Both the position numbers and the translations under genes were made by a program. Of a stretch of 50,236 bases of DNA, positions 1-8,371 are shown one piece after another. How positions within the stretch are numbered: position 1 is the first letter of the stretch; the number at the start of each line of letters is the position of its first letter. The notes under the pieces are model-generated. The model worked only from the letters and a program-made list of their open reading frames with translations. It was not told the DNA's origin and did not search any database. This DNA is from Verrucomicrobiota bacterium (GTDB lineage Bacteria; Verrucomicrobiota; Verrucomicrobiia; Limisphaerales; SIBE01). Where the stretch lies: positions 1 through 50,236 of the forward strand of contig JACQWK010000601.1 of the NCBI GenBank assembly GCA_016209525.1, in the 5' to 3' direction.

Positions 1-83
1 CTGCTTCAAAATTCATTAACTCGGCCAAGGATGACTGGAGACGCTATGCGAGTGCGGCGGGACGTCTCTCAAGGGTGTGGCCT

Positions 84-225
84 TCTCCCTCACCCCGGCC
101 CTCTCCCGCTGGGAGAGGGCGCACAACTCTCCGCGCCCCGAAAACCGAGGCCACTCGGCACTACTCGCCCGGCGGGCTCCAGCACTCCCTCTCCCCGCGG
201 GAGAGGGCCGGGGCGAGGGGGAACG
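84..225. repeat. Palindromic repeat pair, 'CCCTCTCCC' family
   Basis: Two arms, about 86-119 and 186-222, each hold a short hairpin of the type CCCTCTCCCGC/GGGAGAGGG. The whole second arm is roughly the reverse complement of the first, so the unit is a large nested palindrome with a spacer of about 65 bases. Related units recur near 2053, 5161, 8263, 23969, 29744, 37892, 45764 and 49308. I see no gene in bases 1-238 apart from this element. Confidence 0.85.
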
Positions 226-238
226 AAGCAAGCTGCGC

Positions 239-1702
239 ATGAGAACGTTGCTCATATGCCCGGCGCCTCGGCCCGCCTTGGCCGCTTTGGCCGAGCGAAT
301 GCCGCTTTCGAATCTGCCCGTCTTCGGCAAGAGCTTGGTCGAGCACTGGATTCAACACCAGGCTTCGCTGGGAGCGAAGGAGATTTGGATTTTGGCCACG
401 GACCGCCCCGATCAAGTGCGGCAAACCATCGGCAGCGGCGCAAAATGGGGAGTGCGTGCCGAAGTCAGACCTGAGCGGCAGGAACTGACTTTGGACCAAG
501 CGCGCCGCAAATACCGCAACGGAAGCCCGGAAGGATGGTTGGGCGGACCGAACGACGTCGTGTTCATGGATCACTTGCCGCGACAGCCCGAATGCAAGCT
601 GTTGAGCAGTTATTCGAATTGGTTTCGCGCGCTCGCCGCTTGGATGCCGCTGGCCGCCGGCTCAGATCGCATTGGATTGCAGCAGCCGAGGCCCGGCGTC
701 TGGATCGGACTGCGCGCGCGGGTGTCATCCACCGCGCAGTTGCGTCCGCCGTGCTGGCTTGGCGAAGACGTGTCCATTGGGCCTGGATCGTTGATCGGCC
801 CGATGGCGATCTTGGAAGATCGCGCCTGTGTCGAAGACGCGTCGGAGATTACCCAAAGCGTGGTGGGACCGGAAACGTATGTCGGACCGATGACCCAACT
901 GCGGCACTCGCTGGCCTGGGGGGAAACTTTGATCGATTGGCAAACAGAGTCGTCTCTCAAGGTGCCCGATCCGTTCGTCCTAAGCAGTTTGGCAGCGGGC
1001 AATGGCTGCCGGAAACAGGTTGGACGAGCGCCCCGGTTGGCCGCTCTCTTCATGCTGGCTCTGACTTTTCCCTGGACCTTGGCTGCCATCCTCCGCTCCA
1101 AAATGAAGGGCCAGCCTGCGTTGGTACGGCGGACGGCTGTCCGGCCTCGATCCGGCACGATCGACAGGATCGAAGAGCTCGTGGTCTATCATGAGTTGGA
1201 AAGCGCCCGTGGCTGGCTCAGGCGCTGGCCACAGTTGTGGAATGTGGCGCGCGGAGACTTCGCCTGGGTGGGAAACCGGCCGTTGAGCCCCGCGCAAGCG
1301 CGCGAGCTCGCCACGGAATTCGAGCGGCTTTGGCTGGCGGCGCCCATCGGCCTGTTCTCGTTGGCGGATGCGATGGGCTGCGCGGATTGTCTCGATGATC
1401 AAGCACGAGCGCACGCGAGTTTCTACGCGGTGCAAGCGAACTTGCGTTTAGACTGGTCGATCATTCGACGGGCGCTGCTGGCACCGGCATCGCCTGCGCA
1501 CGAGGCCAATGGCGAGTTGGCAGATGCGGGCCAGACCGCTCGTCAGCCGATTGACGGGGCCTCTTCGCCTCGCCGTTTGGGCGGCCGAATGCCGCCCGCA
1601 ACGGACGGGTGGGCGCCTGCCTCAAAATCTCAGTCGAACGCTCAGGGCCGGGAAGCGCCCTCTCCGCTCGTTTCGTCCTCGTTGGTGGAAGCCAAGAAAT
1701 AA
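239..1702 (+). CDS. Fusion of degenerate nucleotidyltransferase-like, hexapeptide and sugar-transferase-like domains
   Basis: About 487 residues. The frame stays open upstream to 77, but that part only translates the palindromic repeat, so the ATG at 239 (MRTLLICPAPRP) is preferred. Residues 1-100 resemble the N-terminal half of NDP-sugar nucleotidyltransferases (LPVFGKSLVEHWIQHQASLG, then a WILATDRPDQVR strand) but lack the usual GGxGTR loop. Residues about 165-230 hold hexapeptide-like turns (GEDVSIGPGSLIGP), suggesting a left-handed beta-helix. One hydrophobic segment follows near 275-295. The C-terminus keeps pieces of the polyprenyl-phosphate sugar-1-phosphate transferase signature (LWNVARGDFAWVGNRPLS and LDWSIIRRALL), while the basic and acidic catalytic stretch looks eroded. 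It is probably a membrane-linked pseudo-enzyme or a divergent enzyme of polysaccharide assembly. It starts an operon with the STAS gene 6 bases downstream. Confidence 0.72.
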   Translation: MRTLLICPAPRPALAALAERMPLSNLPVFGKSLVEHWIQHQASLGAKEIWILATDRPDQVRQTIGSGAKWGVRAEVRPERQELTLDQARRKYRNGSPEGWLGGPNDVVFMDHLPRQPECKLLSSYSNWFRALAAWMPLAAGSDRIGLQQPRPGVWIGLRARVSSTAQLRPPCWLGEDVSIGPGSLIGPMAILEDRACVEDASEITQSVVGPETYVGPMTQLRHSLAWGETLIDWQTESSLKVPDPFVLSSLAAGNGCRKQVGRAPRLAALFMLALTFPWTLAAILRSKMKGQPALVRRTAVRPRSGTIDRIEELVVYHELESARGWLRRWPQLWNVARGDFAWVGNRPLSPAQARELATEFERLWLAAPIGLFSLADAMGCADCLDDQARAHASFYAVQANLRLDWSIIRRALLAPASPAHEANGELADAGQTARQPIDGASSPRRLGGRMPPATDGWAPASKSQSNAQGREAPSPLVSSSLVEAKK

Positions 1703-1708
1703 CCCCAG

Positions 1709-2023
1709 ATGCCTATGAAAATTCAGCAAGCCGGCGAAACGTTGCAGATCAGTGAAATCTCGGAACTCAGCGCCGCCAATTCGCAGGCCTTTCGGGATCG
1801 AGTCCGCGCCACCATCCCTGCTCAGGTGAAAACGATCGAGATCGATCTGGCGGCCACCAGCTTCATGGATAGCTGCGGCCTCGGAGCCTTGATTGCGTTG
1901 TACAAATCATACTCCAACTCCGGCGCCGGTGTGACCATTCGGTTGGTCAATCCGACGCCGCCGGTCCAGCAGTTGATTGAGCTGACGCAGATGCACCGGC
2001 TGTTTGAAGTGGAAAAACGCTGA
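1709..2023 (+). CDS. STAS-domain anti-sigma factor antagonist-like protein
   Basis: 104 residues, the normal length of a single-domain STAS protein of the SpoIIAA/RsbV type. The phosphorylation loop is present as SFMDSCGLGALIALYKSY; by comparison with SpoIIAA the modified residue should be Ser55, directly after Asp54. In that family the unphosphorylated protein binds an anti-sigma kinase and releases its target, and a PP2C phosphatase resets it. Both partner activities are encoded as one fused protein by the next gene, so this is the predicted substrate. Two start codons lie close together (1709 and 1715); the first is used here. No strong ribosome binding site is visible. The unusual neighbour is the upstream glycan-type fusion protein, which may be the output. 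Confidence 0.9.
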   Translation: MPMKIQQAGETLQISEISELSAANSQAFRDRVRATIPAQVKTIEIDLAATSFMDSCGLGALIALYKSYSNSGAGVTIRLVNPTPPVQQLIELTQMHRLFEVEKR

Positions 2024-2052
2024 TGGCAGCAACGTCTTTCAATCGTGTTTGT

Positions 2053-2077
2053 TCCCTCTCTCTTGAGGGAGAGGGAG
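2053..2077. repeat. Short hairpin, 'CCCTCTC' family
   Basis: A compact inverted repeat (CCCTCTCTC, TTGA, GGGAGAGGG) in the 78-base gap between the STAS gene and the SpoIIE-type gene. It may fold in the mRNA of this operon. It has no T-run, so it is not a canonical terminator. Confidence 0.7.
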
Positions 2078-2101
2078 CGAAAGGGGGCATGAACTGCTGC
2101 C

Positions 2102-3895
2102 ATGAATAACAACCCATCGTCGGTGGGAATCACTTTGCGCCTTCTGATGCCCTGCGCGATCGGAGAGGTGCGTTCGGCCACGCAAGCGGTTCGATCGTTC
2201 CTGGAAGAGCAAGGCTTGCATCCCGACGAGCGGACCGCCTGTGAACTCGCGCTGGCCGAGGCGTGCAACAACGCGGTGGAAAACGTCTCCGACTCCGCAC
2301 GGCACGAACCGATCGAAATCCGGGTCTTCTGCAACAGTTCCCTCGTTGAGTTCCAGGTGATGGACCACACCCCGGGCTTTGACTGGCCCGAGCACGCGGC
2401 ATTGCCCGACCCCCGGAGCGATCGCGGTCGCGGGTTGTTCATCATTCGATCCCAGATGGACACCGCCGGTTATTTGCGCGGCGTCAAGACGAACATTCTG
2501 CAGATGAGCAAGCGGCGCTTCTACCAGGCGCACCGGATTTCCCCCGCCGCGTTCGCTTCGTTCAAGGAAACACGCCTGAAACTTGCGGAGTGCCAGCAGA
2601 CCATCAGCAACATGGCCAAGGAACTCTGCTTCCGCTCCGAAACTTTGGCGGTGATGTTTCGGTGCACAGCGGAGTTGGGGCGAACCCACGACCTGTCCGG
2701 ATTCTCCCACCGATTGCTCAGCGACTTGCTCATGATCACCGGAGCACATTGGTTCGTCCTCAGACTGGTGCCCCGGGAGGAACGGCAGCTTGTCGCTTTC
2801 GTTTCTTCCGGCCTCAAAATGACGCTGCATCCGCAGCCAGTCCCTCTTCCGAACGAACCGGCCCCGGCCGTCGAGAGCTTGGCGGCGGCGACCGGCAAGG
2901 ATGTTTGGTTCGATGCCCGGCGGCCTCTGGCTCAGGACGACCCCCTCAGCCTCGCGAAGCCCGACTCGCAAGGGTTGGTGCACCCGCTCTTTTTCGGAGA
3001 GACGCTCATCGGAACCCTGGCGGTCGGCCGCAAGAGTTCCGGCGCCCAATTCTCACTCGAACAGATCGAAGTGATCCATACTTTCGCCGAATTCCTGGGG
3101 ATTCAAGTGGTCAATACCCGGTTGCAGGAGGAGCGCGTCCAACTTCGGCTGGTTTCGCACGAATTGGAGATTGCCCGCAACATTCAGCGCGCACTCCTGC
3201 CACGATCGTTGCCCGAATCGCCCGGCTTCGAACTGGCGGCGTTCTTCCAAAGCGCCCGTCAGGTGGGCGGGGATTTTTACGACGTCATTCCGGTCTCGGA
3301 CAGCCGGCTTTGGATCGTGGTCGCGGATGTCATGGGCAAAGGCGTGCCGGCCGCGATGTTCGCCGCCATCCTTCGGACTCTGGTCTCCGCCATCTTGCAC
3401 TGGGTCGGGCAGCCTTCCGAACTCCTCACCCAGCTCAACCGGTCACTGTTCGACGAACTGTCGAGAGTGGACATGTTCATCACCGCGCAGTTGGTGCTCC
3501 TCGACCTGAAGGAACACCGCCTGACGGCGGCCGGGGCCGGGCACTGTCCCATCTTGCTGGCCACCCCCGGACGGGAAGAGACCCGCGCCATCGTCACCGA
3601 TGGCCCTCCTTTGGGCGTTTTTTTGAATGCGACTTACCCGGATACCACGTTGACGCTCGAGGCGGGTTTCCGGTCCCTCTTCTATACGGACGGCGTGACG
3701 GATGCTCGCGATGCGAATGGAGAAACCTTCGGCCAGCAACGCCTCATGAGTTGGCTCCAAGGGACCGCCGCGCGGCCCGCCACGGCCGAAATGTTGAAAG
3801 ATGAACTCGTGACCGAGCTGGCCGCTTTCCGATCGCCCGCCAGGCTGCAGGACGATCAGACCTTCTTGATCCTCGCCGAAAATCACAACTCATGA
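2102..3895 (+). CDS. RsbW-like kinase / GAF-like / SpoIIE-type PP2C phosphatase fusion
   Basis: 597 residues with three parts. Residues about 10-140 are a HATPase_c_2 (anti-sigma kinase) domain with the N-box ELALAEACNNAVENV (E53, N56, N57, E60) and a G-box region MDHTPGFDWP...DRGRGLFII. Residues about 185-340 look like a GAF-type sensor, followed by the helical linker EIARNIQRALLPRSLP typical of RsbU/SpoIIE phosphatases. Residues about 375-595 are the PP2C domain with GGDFYD (389-394), DVMGKG (409-414), YTDGVTD (528-534) and DDQT (584-587), so all metal-binding aspartates seem intact. One polypeptide should therefore both phosphorylate and dephosphorylate the neighbouring STAS protein, with the GAF-like domain setting the balance. 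The stop overlaps the next start by four bases (ATGA), indicating coupled translation. No sigma factor is visible nearby. Confidence 0.92.
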   Translation: MNNNPSSVGITLRLLMPCAIGEVRSATQAVRSFLEEQGLHPDERTACELALAEACNNAVENVSDSARHEPIEIRVFCNSSLVEFQVMDHTPGFDWPEHAALPDPRSDRGRGLFIIRSQMDTAGYLRGVKTNILQMSKRRFYQAHRISPAAFASFKETRLKLAECQQTISNMAKELCFRSETLAVMFRCTAELGRTHDLSGFSHRLLSDLLMITGAHWFVLRLVPREERQLVAFVSSGLKMTLHPQPVPLPNEPAPAVESLAAATGKDVWFDARRPLAQDDPLSLAKPDSQGLVHPLFFGETLIGTLAVGRKSSGAQFSLEQIEVIHTFAEFLGIQVVNTRLQEERVQLRLVSHELEIARNIQRALLPRSLPESPGFELAAFFQSARQVGGDFYDVIPVSDSRLWIVVADVMGKGVPAAMFAAILRTLVSAILHWVGQPSELLTQLNRSLFDELSRVDMFITAQLVLLDLKEHRLTAAGAGHCPILLATPGREETRAIVTDGPPLGVFLNATYPDTTLTLEAGFRSLFYTDGVTDARDANGETFGQQRLMSWLQGTAARPATAEMLKDELVTELAAFRSPARLQDDQTFLILAENHNS

Positions 3896-5142
3896 AAGCT
3901 GTCTTGCCACTTTTCGTTTTCATCGACGCCTGCGGGTGGGAAATCATCAAAAACAACTCCTTCGCGCGCGCGTGCGCGCCGAATCGCAAACGGATGGCGT
4001 CGGTCTTCGGTTACAGTTCCGCGTGCATCCCTTCGATTGTCTCCGGGAACTGGCCAGTCGATCACCGCAACTGGTGTTACTTTGTCTATGATCCGAAGAA
4101 TTCGCCCTTCCGATCCCTCCGTCCGTTGCGCTGGCTGCCCACCGCGATCACCAGCCGTCGGCGGTTCCGGCGCTGGCTCTCGAAATTCGTCAAGAGCCAT
4201 CTGAAGTTCCGAGGGTATTTCGACTTGTACAACATTCCCTTCCAACACATCTCGCTCTTCGATTTCACGGAAAAGAAAAATCCCCTGGCTGCGGGCGGAA
4301 TGAATCGCGGCCCGAACATCTTCGACTTCCTGAAGCTGCGTGACATCCCCTTCCATGTCAGCGACCCGGCCCGCACGGAGCAGGAGAACCTGGGCGCTCT
4401 CCAGCGCGAGATCGCGGATGAGCGGATCGACTTCGCCTTCTTGTACTGGCCGGACCTGGACGGCCTGATGCATTTGGCCGGCAACGATTCGCCCGAAGTG
4501 GAACGGAAACTCCGTGAGTATGAAGAAGGGCTCGGGCGATTGCTCGCCGTTGCCGAGCGTCATTACGCGGAAGTTCGGCTCTACGTATTTAGCGATCACG
4601 GGATGGCGGACTGCGAGGAGCTGCTCGATTTAAGGGCCAAGATTCAAGCGCTGGGCCTGAAGATGCCCGAAGATTACGCGGTGGTTTACGATTCGACCAT
4701 GGCGCGCTTTTGGTTCTTTAACGGCCGGGCGCGCGAGCGCATTTCCGGCTGCCTGCAACGGATTCCGCAAGGTCGGATCGTTCCGGATGAAGAGTTGGAG
4801 CAGATGGGAACGCTCTTTCCCGACCGCGCGTTCGGAGAACTGATTTTCTTGGTCGAGGAAGGAGTCTTGATTGTGCCGAGCTTCATGGGGGAACGACCGA
4901 TCCGCGCCATGCACGGCTACCATCCGTCCGCACGTCAAAGTTTCGCGGCGTTGCTCACGAACCAGCTCGAGATTCCCGAGGATGTCGTCGCGATCCCCCA
5001 CTTGTTTCAACTCATGGTGCGCGACGCGGAACAGGCGCAAACGAAGAACGCGCAACCGAGCCGAAAGGAGAAATTGCCCGAGACCCGCCCAAGCCGGACT
5101 CAAGAGACCGTGCCGCTCGTCGTTGAGGGGTATATCCCATGA
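3892..5142 (+). CDS. Alkaline-phosphatase-superfamily phosphodiesterase-like protein
   Basis: 416 residues, resembling type I phosphodiesterase/nucleotide pyrophosphatase members. Visible metal-site motifs are FIDACGW (Asp12), [10 protein letters not shown] (from Asp188), FSDHGM (Asp235, His236) and MHGYHPS (His341, His344). The nucleophile region is [15 protein letters not shown] (41-55); which residue attacks is unclear, because the usual Thr before x-Pro is not there. There is no signal peptide, so a cytoplasmic site is likely. The gene overlaps the phosphatase gene by ATGA and closes the operon. The substrate is unknown; a phosphorylated sugar, lipid carrier or nucleotide would fit the first gene. 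The last 35 residues are charged and probably disordered. Confidence 0.8.
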   Translation: MKAVLPLFVFIDACGWEIIKNNSFARACAPNRKRMASVFGYSSACIPSIVSGNWPVDHRNWCYFVYDPKNSPFRSLRPLRWLPTAITSRRRFRRWLSKFVKSHLKFRGYFDLYNIPFQHISLFDFTEKKNPLAAGGMNRGPNIFDFLKLRDIPFHVSDPARTEQENLGALQREIADERIDFAFLYWPDLDGLMHLAGNDSPEVERKLREYEEGLGRLLAVAERHYAEVRLYVFSDHGMADCEELLDLRAKIQALGLKMPEDYAVVYDSTMARFWFFNGRARERISGCLQRIPQGRIVPDEELEQMGTLFPDRAFGELIFLVEEGVLIVPSFMGERPIRAMHGYHPSARQSFAALLTNQLEIPEDVVAIPHLFQLMVRDAEQAQTKNAQPSRKEKLPETRPSRTQETVPLVVEGYIP

Positions 5143-5160
5143 GCTCATTTCACAGTTCCT

Positions 5161-5281
5161 CCTTACCCTCTCCCTTGAGGGAGAGGGTCAGGGTGAGGGT
5201 GGGCGGGCTAGGCAAACCAGAGCCGCTGGGAATTGCCGACGTCTCTCCCTCACCCCGGCCCTCTCCCGCTGGGAGAGGGAG
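5161..5281. repeat. Paired palindrome, 'CCCTCTCCC' family
   Basis: Two hairpins (about 5165-5190 and 5257-5280) are joined by a spacer and each is followed or preceded by a CCCTCACCC-type extension, as in the copy at 84-225. It lies between the phosphodiesterase stop and the pseudopilin body. The open frame reads straight through it from an ATG at 5139. Confidence 0.85.
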
Positions 5282-5333
5282 GACGCAGCCGCCGGCTCTG
5301 ATTCCATCGTTTTCTTGGTCGAGCGCGAATGAG

Positions 5334-6080
5334 TTGAATTCGACGCCACATGCCTTCACGCTCATCGAGCTCTTGGTGGTCATCGCCATTATTGCAATCC
5401 TTGCCTCGCTGTTGCTGCCGGCGTTGAGCGCGGCGAAGGAACGCGCCCGCCGCGCCTCCTGCCTGAACAACGTCCGCCAATTCATCTTGGCCGCGCATAT
5501 TTACGCCGGCGACAACGATCAGCACCTCCCGCGCGGCGACACCGACAACCGCAACAAGGAAGACACCCACACGCCAATCCTCTCCAATGAGACAAAGACC
5601 AATCTTCTTCAATACATCTCTCCCTTGAAGTCACTCGATTGCCCGAATCTGGCGAAGTCCTTCGAAAGGCAAGAAGGCTGGCGAAACCATCTGGATTACG
5701 GCATCGCCATCGGTTACCACTACCTTGGCGGCCATCCGAGCACGCCTTGGCCGCCGCTCGGAGGCGTGACCAATGTCTGGATTTCCCCGCAAAAGGCGAC
5801 CGAAGATCCAAAGCTGGTGCTCGTCGCCGATCTGAATGTCTATTGTTACAGCTTCCAACGCATCCTGGCGCCGCACTCCGCTCGCGGCCCGGTCGTCCGC
5901 GAAGAAGTTTACTTCGAGCAACACCCGGAGGCGTACGAGTGGACCCCAAGGAACATCGGCGCCAAAGGCGGAAATGTGGGTCTTCTCGACGGCTCCGTGA
6001 CCTGGAAAGACATCTCGCGCATGGTGCCGTACCGCGCCTCGCATCTGTGGGATGATTCGGGGGCCTTCGGACTTTGGTGA
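5334..6080 (+). CDS. Prepilin-type (pseudopilin) protein
   Basis: About 248 residues from the TTG at 5334. The N-terminus [20 protein letters not shown] is the class III/type II secretion prepilin signal: cleavage before F by a prepilin peptidase, glutamate at +5, and a hydrophobic alpha-helix that anchors the protein in the inner membrane. The rest has the layout common in Planctomycetes and Verrucomicrobia, ending with a [16 protein letters not shown] stretch equivalent to the processing-associated H-x9-DG motif, though the His is missing. The frame is open back to an ATG at 5139 overlapping the previous stop, but that extension translates a palindromic repeat. Either the TTG is the true start or the repeat has been absorbed into a long leader. 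No pilus machinery genes are adjacent. Confidence 0.8.
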   Translation: MNSTPHAFTLIELLVVIAIIAILASLLLPALSAAKERARRASCLNNVRQFILAAHIYAGDNDQHLPRGDTDNRNKEDTHTPILSNETKTNLLQYISPLKSLDCPNLAKSFERQEGWRNHLDYGIAIGYHYLGGHPSTPWPPLGGVTNVWISPQKATEDPKLVLVADLNVYCYSFQRILAPHSARGPVVREEVYFEQHPEAYEWTPRNIGAKGGNVGLLDGSVTWKDISRMVPYRASHLWDDSGAFGLW

Positions 6081-6127
6081 TCTGGAAGTTTGCCACGCGC
6101 CGGCTCTTTGGTTTACCGTTCTCTCTG

Positions 6128-8236
6128 ATGATGCTTCTGCGAGAGCCGCGGCAATTTCTCGAACGGGCCAGACGCAGCCAGTCTGTGGCAACAGGGATCG
6201 CGGATTCGTTGGCTGAGTTGATTCGCCTGGGCCTTTGCGGCGCCTGGCTGATCTGTTGCGCCTCGCCGGCGCAATCAGCGACGACCGAAATGCCGCAGCA
6301 CGACCGTCCGGCTCCGCCTCCTGCGCCGATTCCGCCACGCCGGGAGTTCCCGGAGGCGTCAAGCCCCCCGCGTCCGCCGCAGTTGCAGGGCGTCCCTTCC
6401 GGACTGACGCTCTATTCGATTGGAGAGCCGACGGACGAAGAACAGCTCTATCTGGAGTTCATCAATCGCGCTCGATCCAATCCGGCCACCGAAGGCGAGC
6501 GCTTGCGTGACACCACGGACGCCGAAGTACTTCAGGAATACAAAAACCGCCCGTTGGACCTAAATCTAATGACCTCGCAGTTCGAGGCCATCGCCCCGGC
6601 CGCTCCGCTCTCGATGAACCGCGGTATGACCTTGGCGGCCAGGTTGCACAGCCAGGACATGCTCGCGAATCAGTTCCAGGACCACGCCGGCACCGACGGA
6701 AGCACGATCGAAGACCGCATCAACGCGCAAGGCTATGCCTGGAGCGCGCTTGGCGAAAACGTCTATTCCAGAGCTCGATCGGTTTGGCATGGCCACGCCG
6801 CTTTCAACGTGGACTGGGGCGGCGACGCGAGCACCGGCGGCATGCAGAATCCTCCCGGACATCGTATCGCGATCCACGAACCGGTGTATCGGGAAATCGG
6901 CATCGGCGTCGTCCACGGCTCCAATGGAACCTTTGGCCCTCAAGTCGTCACCCAAGACTTCGGACGCCCCAGAAACCTCGTTCCATTTGTCACCGGCGTC
7001 GCCTATTATGATCTGAACCAAAACAGTTTTTACGACCTCGGAGAAGGAATCCAGGGAGCGACCGTGCTGGTGGAAGGCTCGCTATCCTACGCGATCAGCG
7101 CTTCGTCAGGCGGCTACTCGGTCCCAGTGCCGGGCCCAGGCACTTTTACCGTCGCTTTTTCTATACCGGGCCTGCCGGTGACGAAGACAACCGTGGTCGT
7201 CGCGACCAACGAAAACGTCAAAGCGGATTACAGCCCGCCTTATCGGCCTCCGGCGATATCTGGGTCGGACCAACCGACTGTGGGTCAGGCGAACACTTAT
7301 CAAATCTCCGTCGTTGGCGGCGCTACAGGCTACCGGTGGAAACAGAGCAGAAGAATCCCCGCGGTGGAGCCCGAGGGCGCTGAGGTTGGCTTAGCCAGGG
7401 TCACGGCAGCCACTTCGCCTGGATATGACGTCATTGACACCGCCGTGAAAGCTTCCGGTAAGTCGTCCTTCCACCTGGCTCACCCCGAGCCCAAGGACCA
7501 AGTCTTGACGCTGAATCGCCTCTACCAAGTGAGTGAAAACTCGCAGTTCATCTTTGCAGGCCGGTTGGGCTTGGCCGGCACTGCGCAGACCGCCAAAGCG
7601 CAAGTTTCCGCCGATCGCGGCGCCTCGTGGCAAAATGTGTGGAGTCGATCCGGAACCGAAGATCGCGGACAAGTTGCATTTGTCATCGAGACCATTCCGC
7701 TGCGTTCGTTCGCGGATCAAGAAATCATGATCCGTTTTCGCTACGACTCAGGAATCGGCACATTTTCGGCCGACACTGACCCCGGGGTGGGATTTTACAT
7801 CGATGACATTCTGCTCACGGAAGCAGAGGAATTAACCGACGAAGCGAGTGCGGATGCGTCCCCAGGAGGCGCGTTCGCATTCACGCCGGTTGCGAAAGGC
7901 GAATACTCGCTCCGCGCCCGCGCGAAAGTCGCAAGCCGGATTTTTCCTTGGGGACCGGCGATTCTCATCACGGCGCAGGAGGGCGGCGTGGCGCAGCCAA
8001 GGGCCAGAATTATTTCCATCCAAAAGCTTCCCGGAGGCGGCGTCCAAATCGTCTTCGAGGTGACGGGAGCATTGTCCGTCGCTCCAGAATTGGAGAGTTC
8101 GGATTCGGTCCTCGGCCCATGGGCACCGGAGGCCGCCGCGGTGGTTGAAACTATTCAAGCCGGCGGCCGGTTCCGGGCGTCCTCGCCGATCAGTCCGGGC
8201 ACCGAACGATTTTACCGCGTCCGGTTGCGAAACTAG
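6128..8236 (+). CDS. Secreted multidomain protein with CAP (SCP/PR1-like) domain
   Basis: 702 residues from the ATG at 6128; the frame extends to a TTG at 6074 overlapping the pseudopilin stop. A hydrophobic stretch (LIRLGLCGAWLICCA) followed by SPAQSA reads as a signal peptide, although its N-terminal part is long. Residues about 107-280 form a CAP domain (YLEFINRARSNPATEG, LHSQDM, FQDHAG, GENVYS, GIGVVHG); CAP proteins occur outside cells, and their bacterial roles are mostly unknown. Residues about 290-365 resemble an SdrD-B/CNA-type beta-sandwich (DLNQNSFYDLGEGIQGATV). A jelly-roll-like segment ends in GVGFYIDDILL, and the C-terminus carries the 'SSDSVLGPW...RFYRVRLRN' module common in verrucomicrobial exoproteins. 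The surface or secreted location is confident; the activity is not. Confidence 0.82.
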   Translation: MMLLREPRQFLERARRSQSVATGIADSLAELIRLGLCGAWLICCASPAQSATTEMPQHDRPAPPPAPIPPRREFPEASSPPRPPQLQGVPSGLTLYSIGEPTDEEQLYLEFINRARSNPATEGERLRDTTDAEVLQEYKNRPLDLNLMTSQFEAIAPAAPLSMNRGMTLAARLHSQDMLANQFQDHAGTDGSTIEDRINAQGYAWSALGENVYSRARSVWHGHAAFNVDWGGDASTGGMQNPPGHRIAIHEPVYREIGIGVVHGSNGTFGPQVVTQDFGRPRNLVPFVTGVAYYDLNQNSFYDLGEGIQGATVLVEGSLSYAISASSGGYSVPVPGPGTFTVAFSIPGLPVTKTTVVVATNENVKADYSPPYRPPAISGSDQPTVGQANTYQISVVGGATGYRWKQSRRIPAVEPEGAEVGLARVTAATSPGYDVIDTAVKASGKSSFHLAHPEPKDQVLTLNRLYQVSENSQFIFAGRLGLAGTAQTAKAQVSADRGASWQNVWSRSGTEDRGQVAFVIETIPLRSFADQEIMIRFRYDSGIGTFSADTDPGVGFYIDDILLTEAEELTDEASADASPGGAFAFTPVAKGEYSLRARAKVASRIFPWGPAILITAQEGGVAQPRARIISIQKLPGGGVQIVFEVTGALSVAPELESSDSVLGPWAPEAAAVVETIQAGGRFRASSPISPGTERFYRVRLRN

Positions 8237-8262
8237 ACAGTTCAAGAGTCTTCAGGCATGGA

Positions 8263-8330
8263 CTCCCTCTCTCCCTGCCCTCTCCCCTCATCGGATGAGG
8301 GGAGAGGGTGGCCAAAGGCCGGGCGTGGGG
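8263..8330. repeat. Palindromic repeat, 'ATCGGATGAGGGG' variant
   Basis: A hairpin of CCCTCTCCCCTCATC / GATGAGGGGAGAGGG followed by GTGGCCAAAGGCCGGGCG, a second small stem. The same two-part design recurs at 49308-49371, and the first part at 37892-37949. It fills the gap before aas. Confidence 0.8.
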
Positions 8331-8371
8331 CGTCGGCTCACTTTTGAACACCTTAACAACCATGGCAAGCT

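Noticed and set aside
77..238. N-terminal extension of the first gene
   Set aside because: It translates a palindromic repeat and has no family match; the ATG at 239 starts the nucleotidyltransferase-like region.
2039..3049. 336-codon reverse frame
   Set aside because: Antisense to the kinase/phosphatase gene, with no motif or ribosome binding site.
2590..3804. 404-codon forward frame inside the SpoIIE-type gene
   Set aside because: Arg/Pro/Gly-rich text in a shifted frame over a gene with strong motifs; a shadow.
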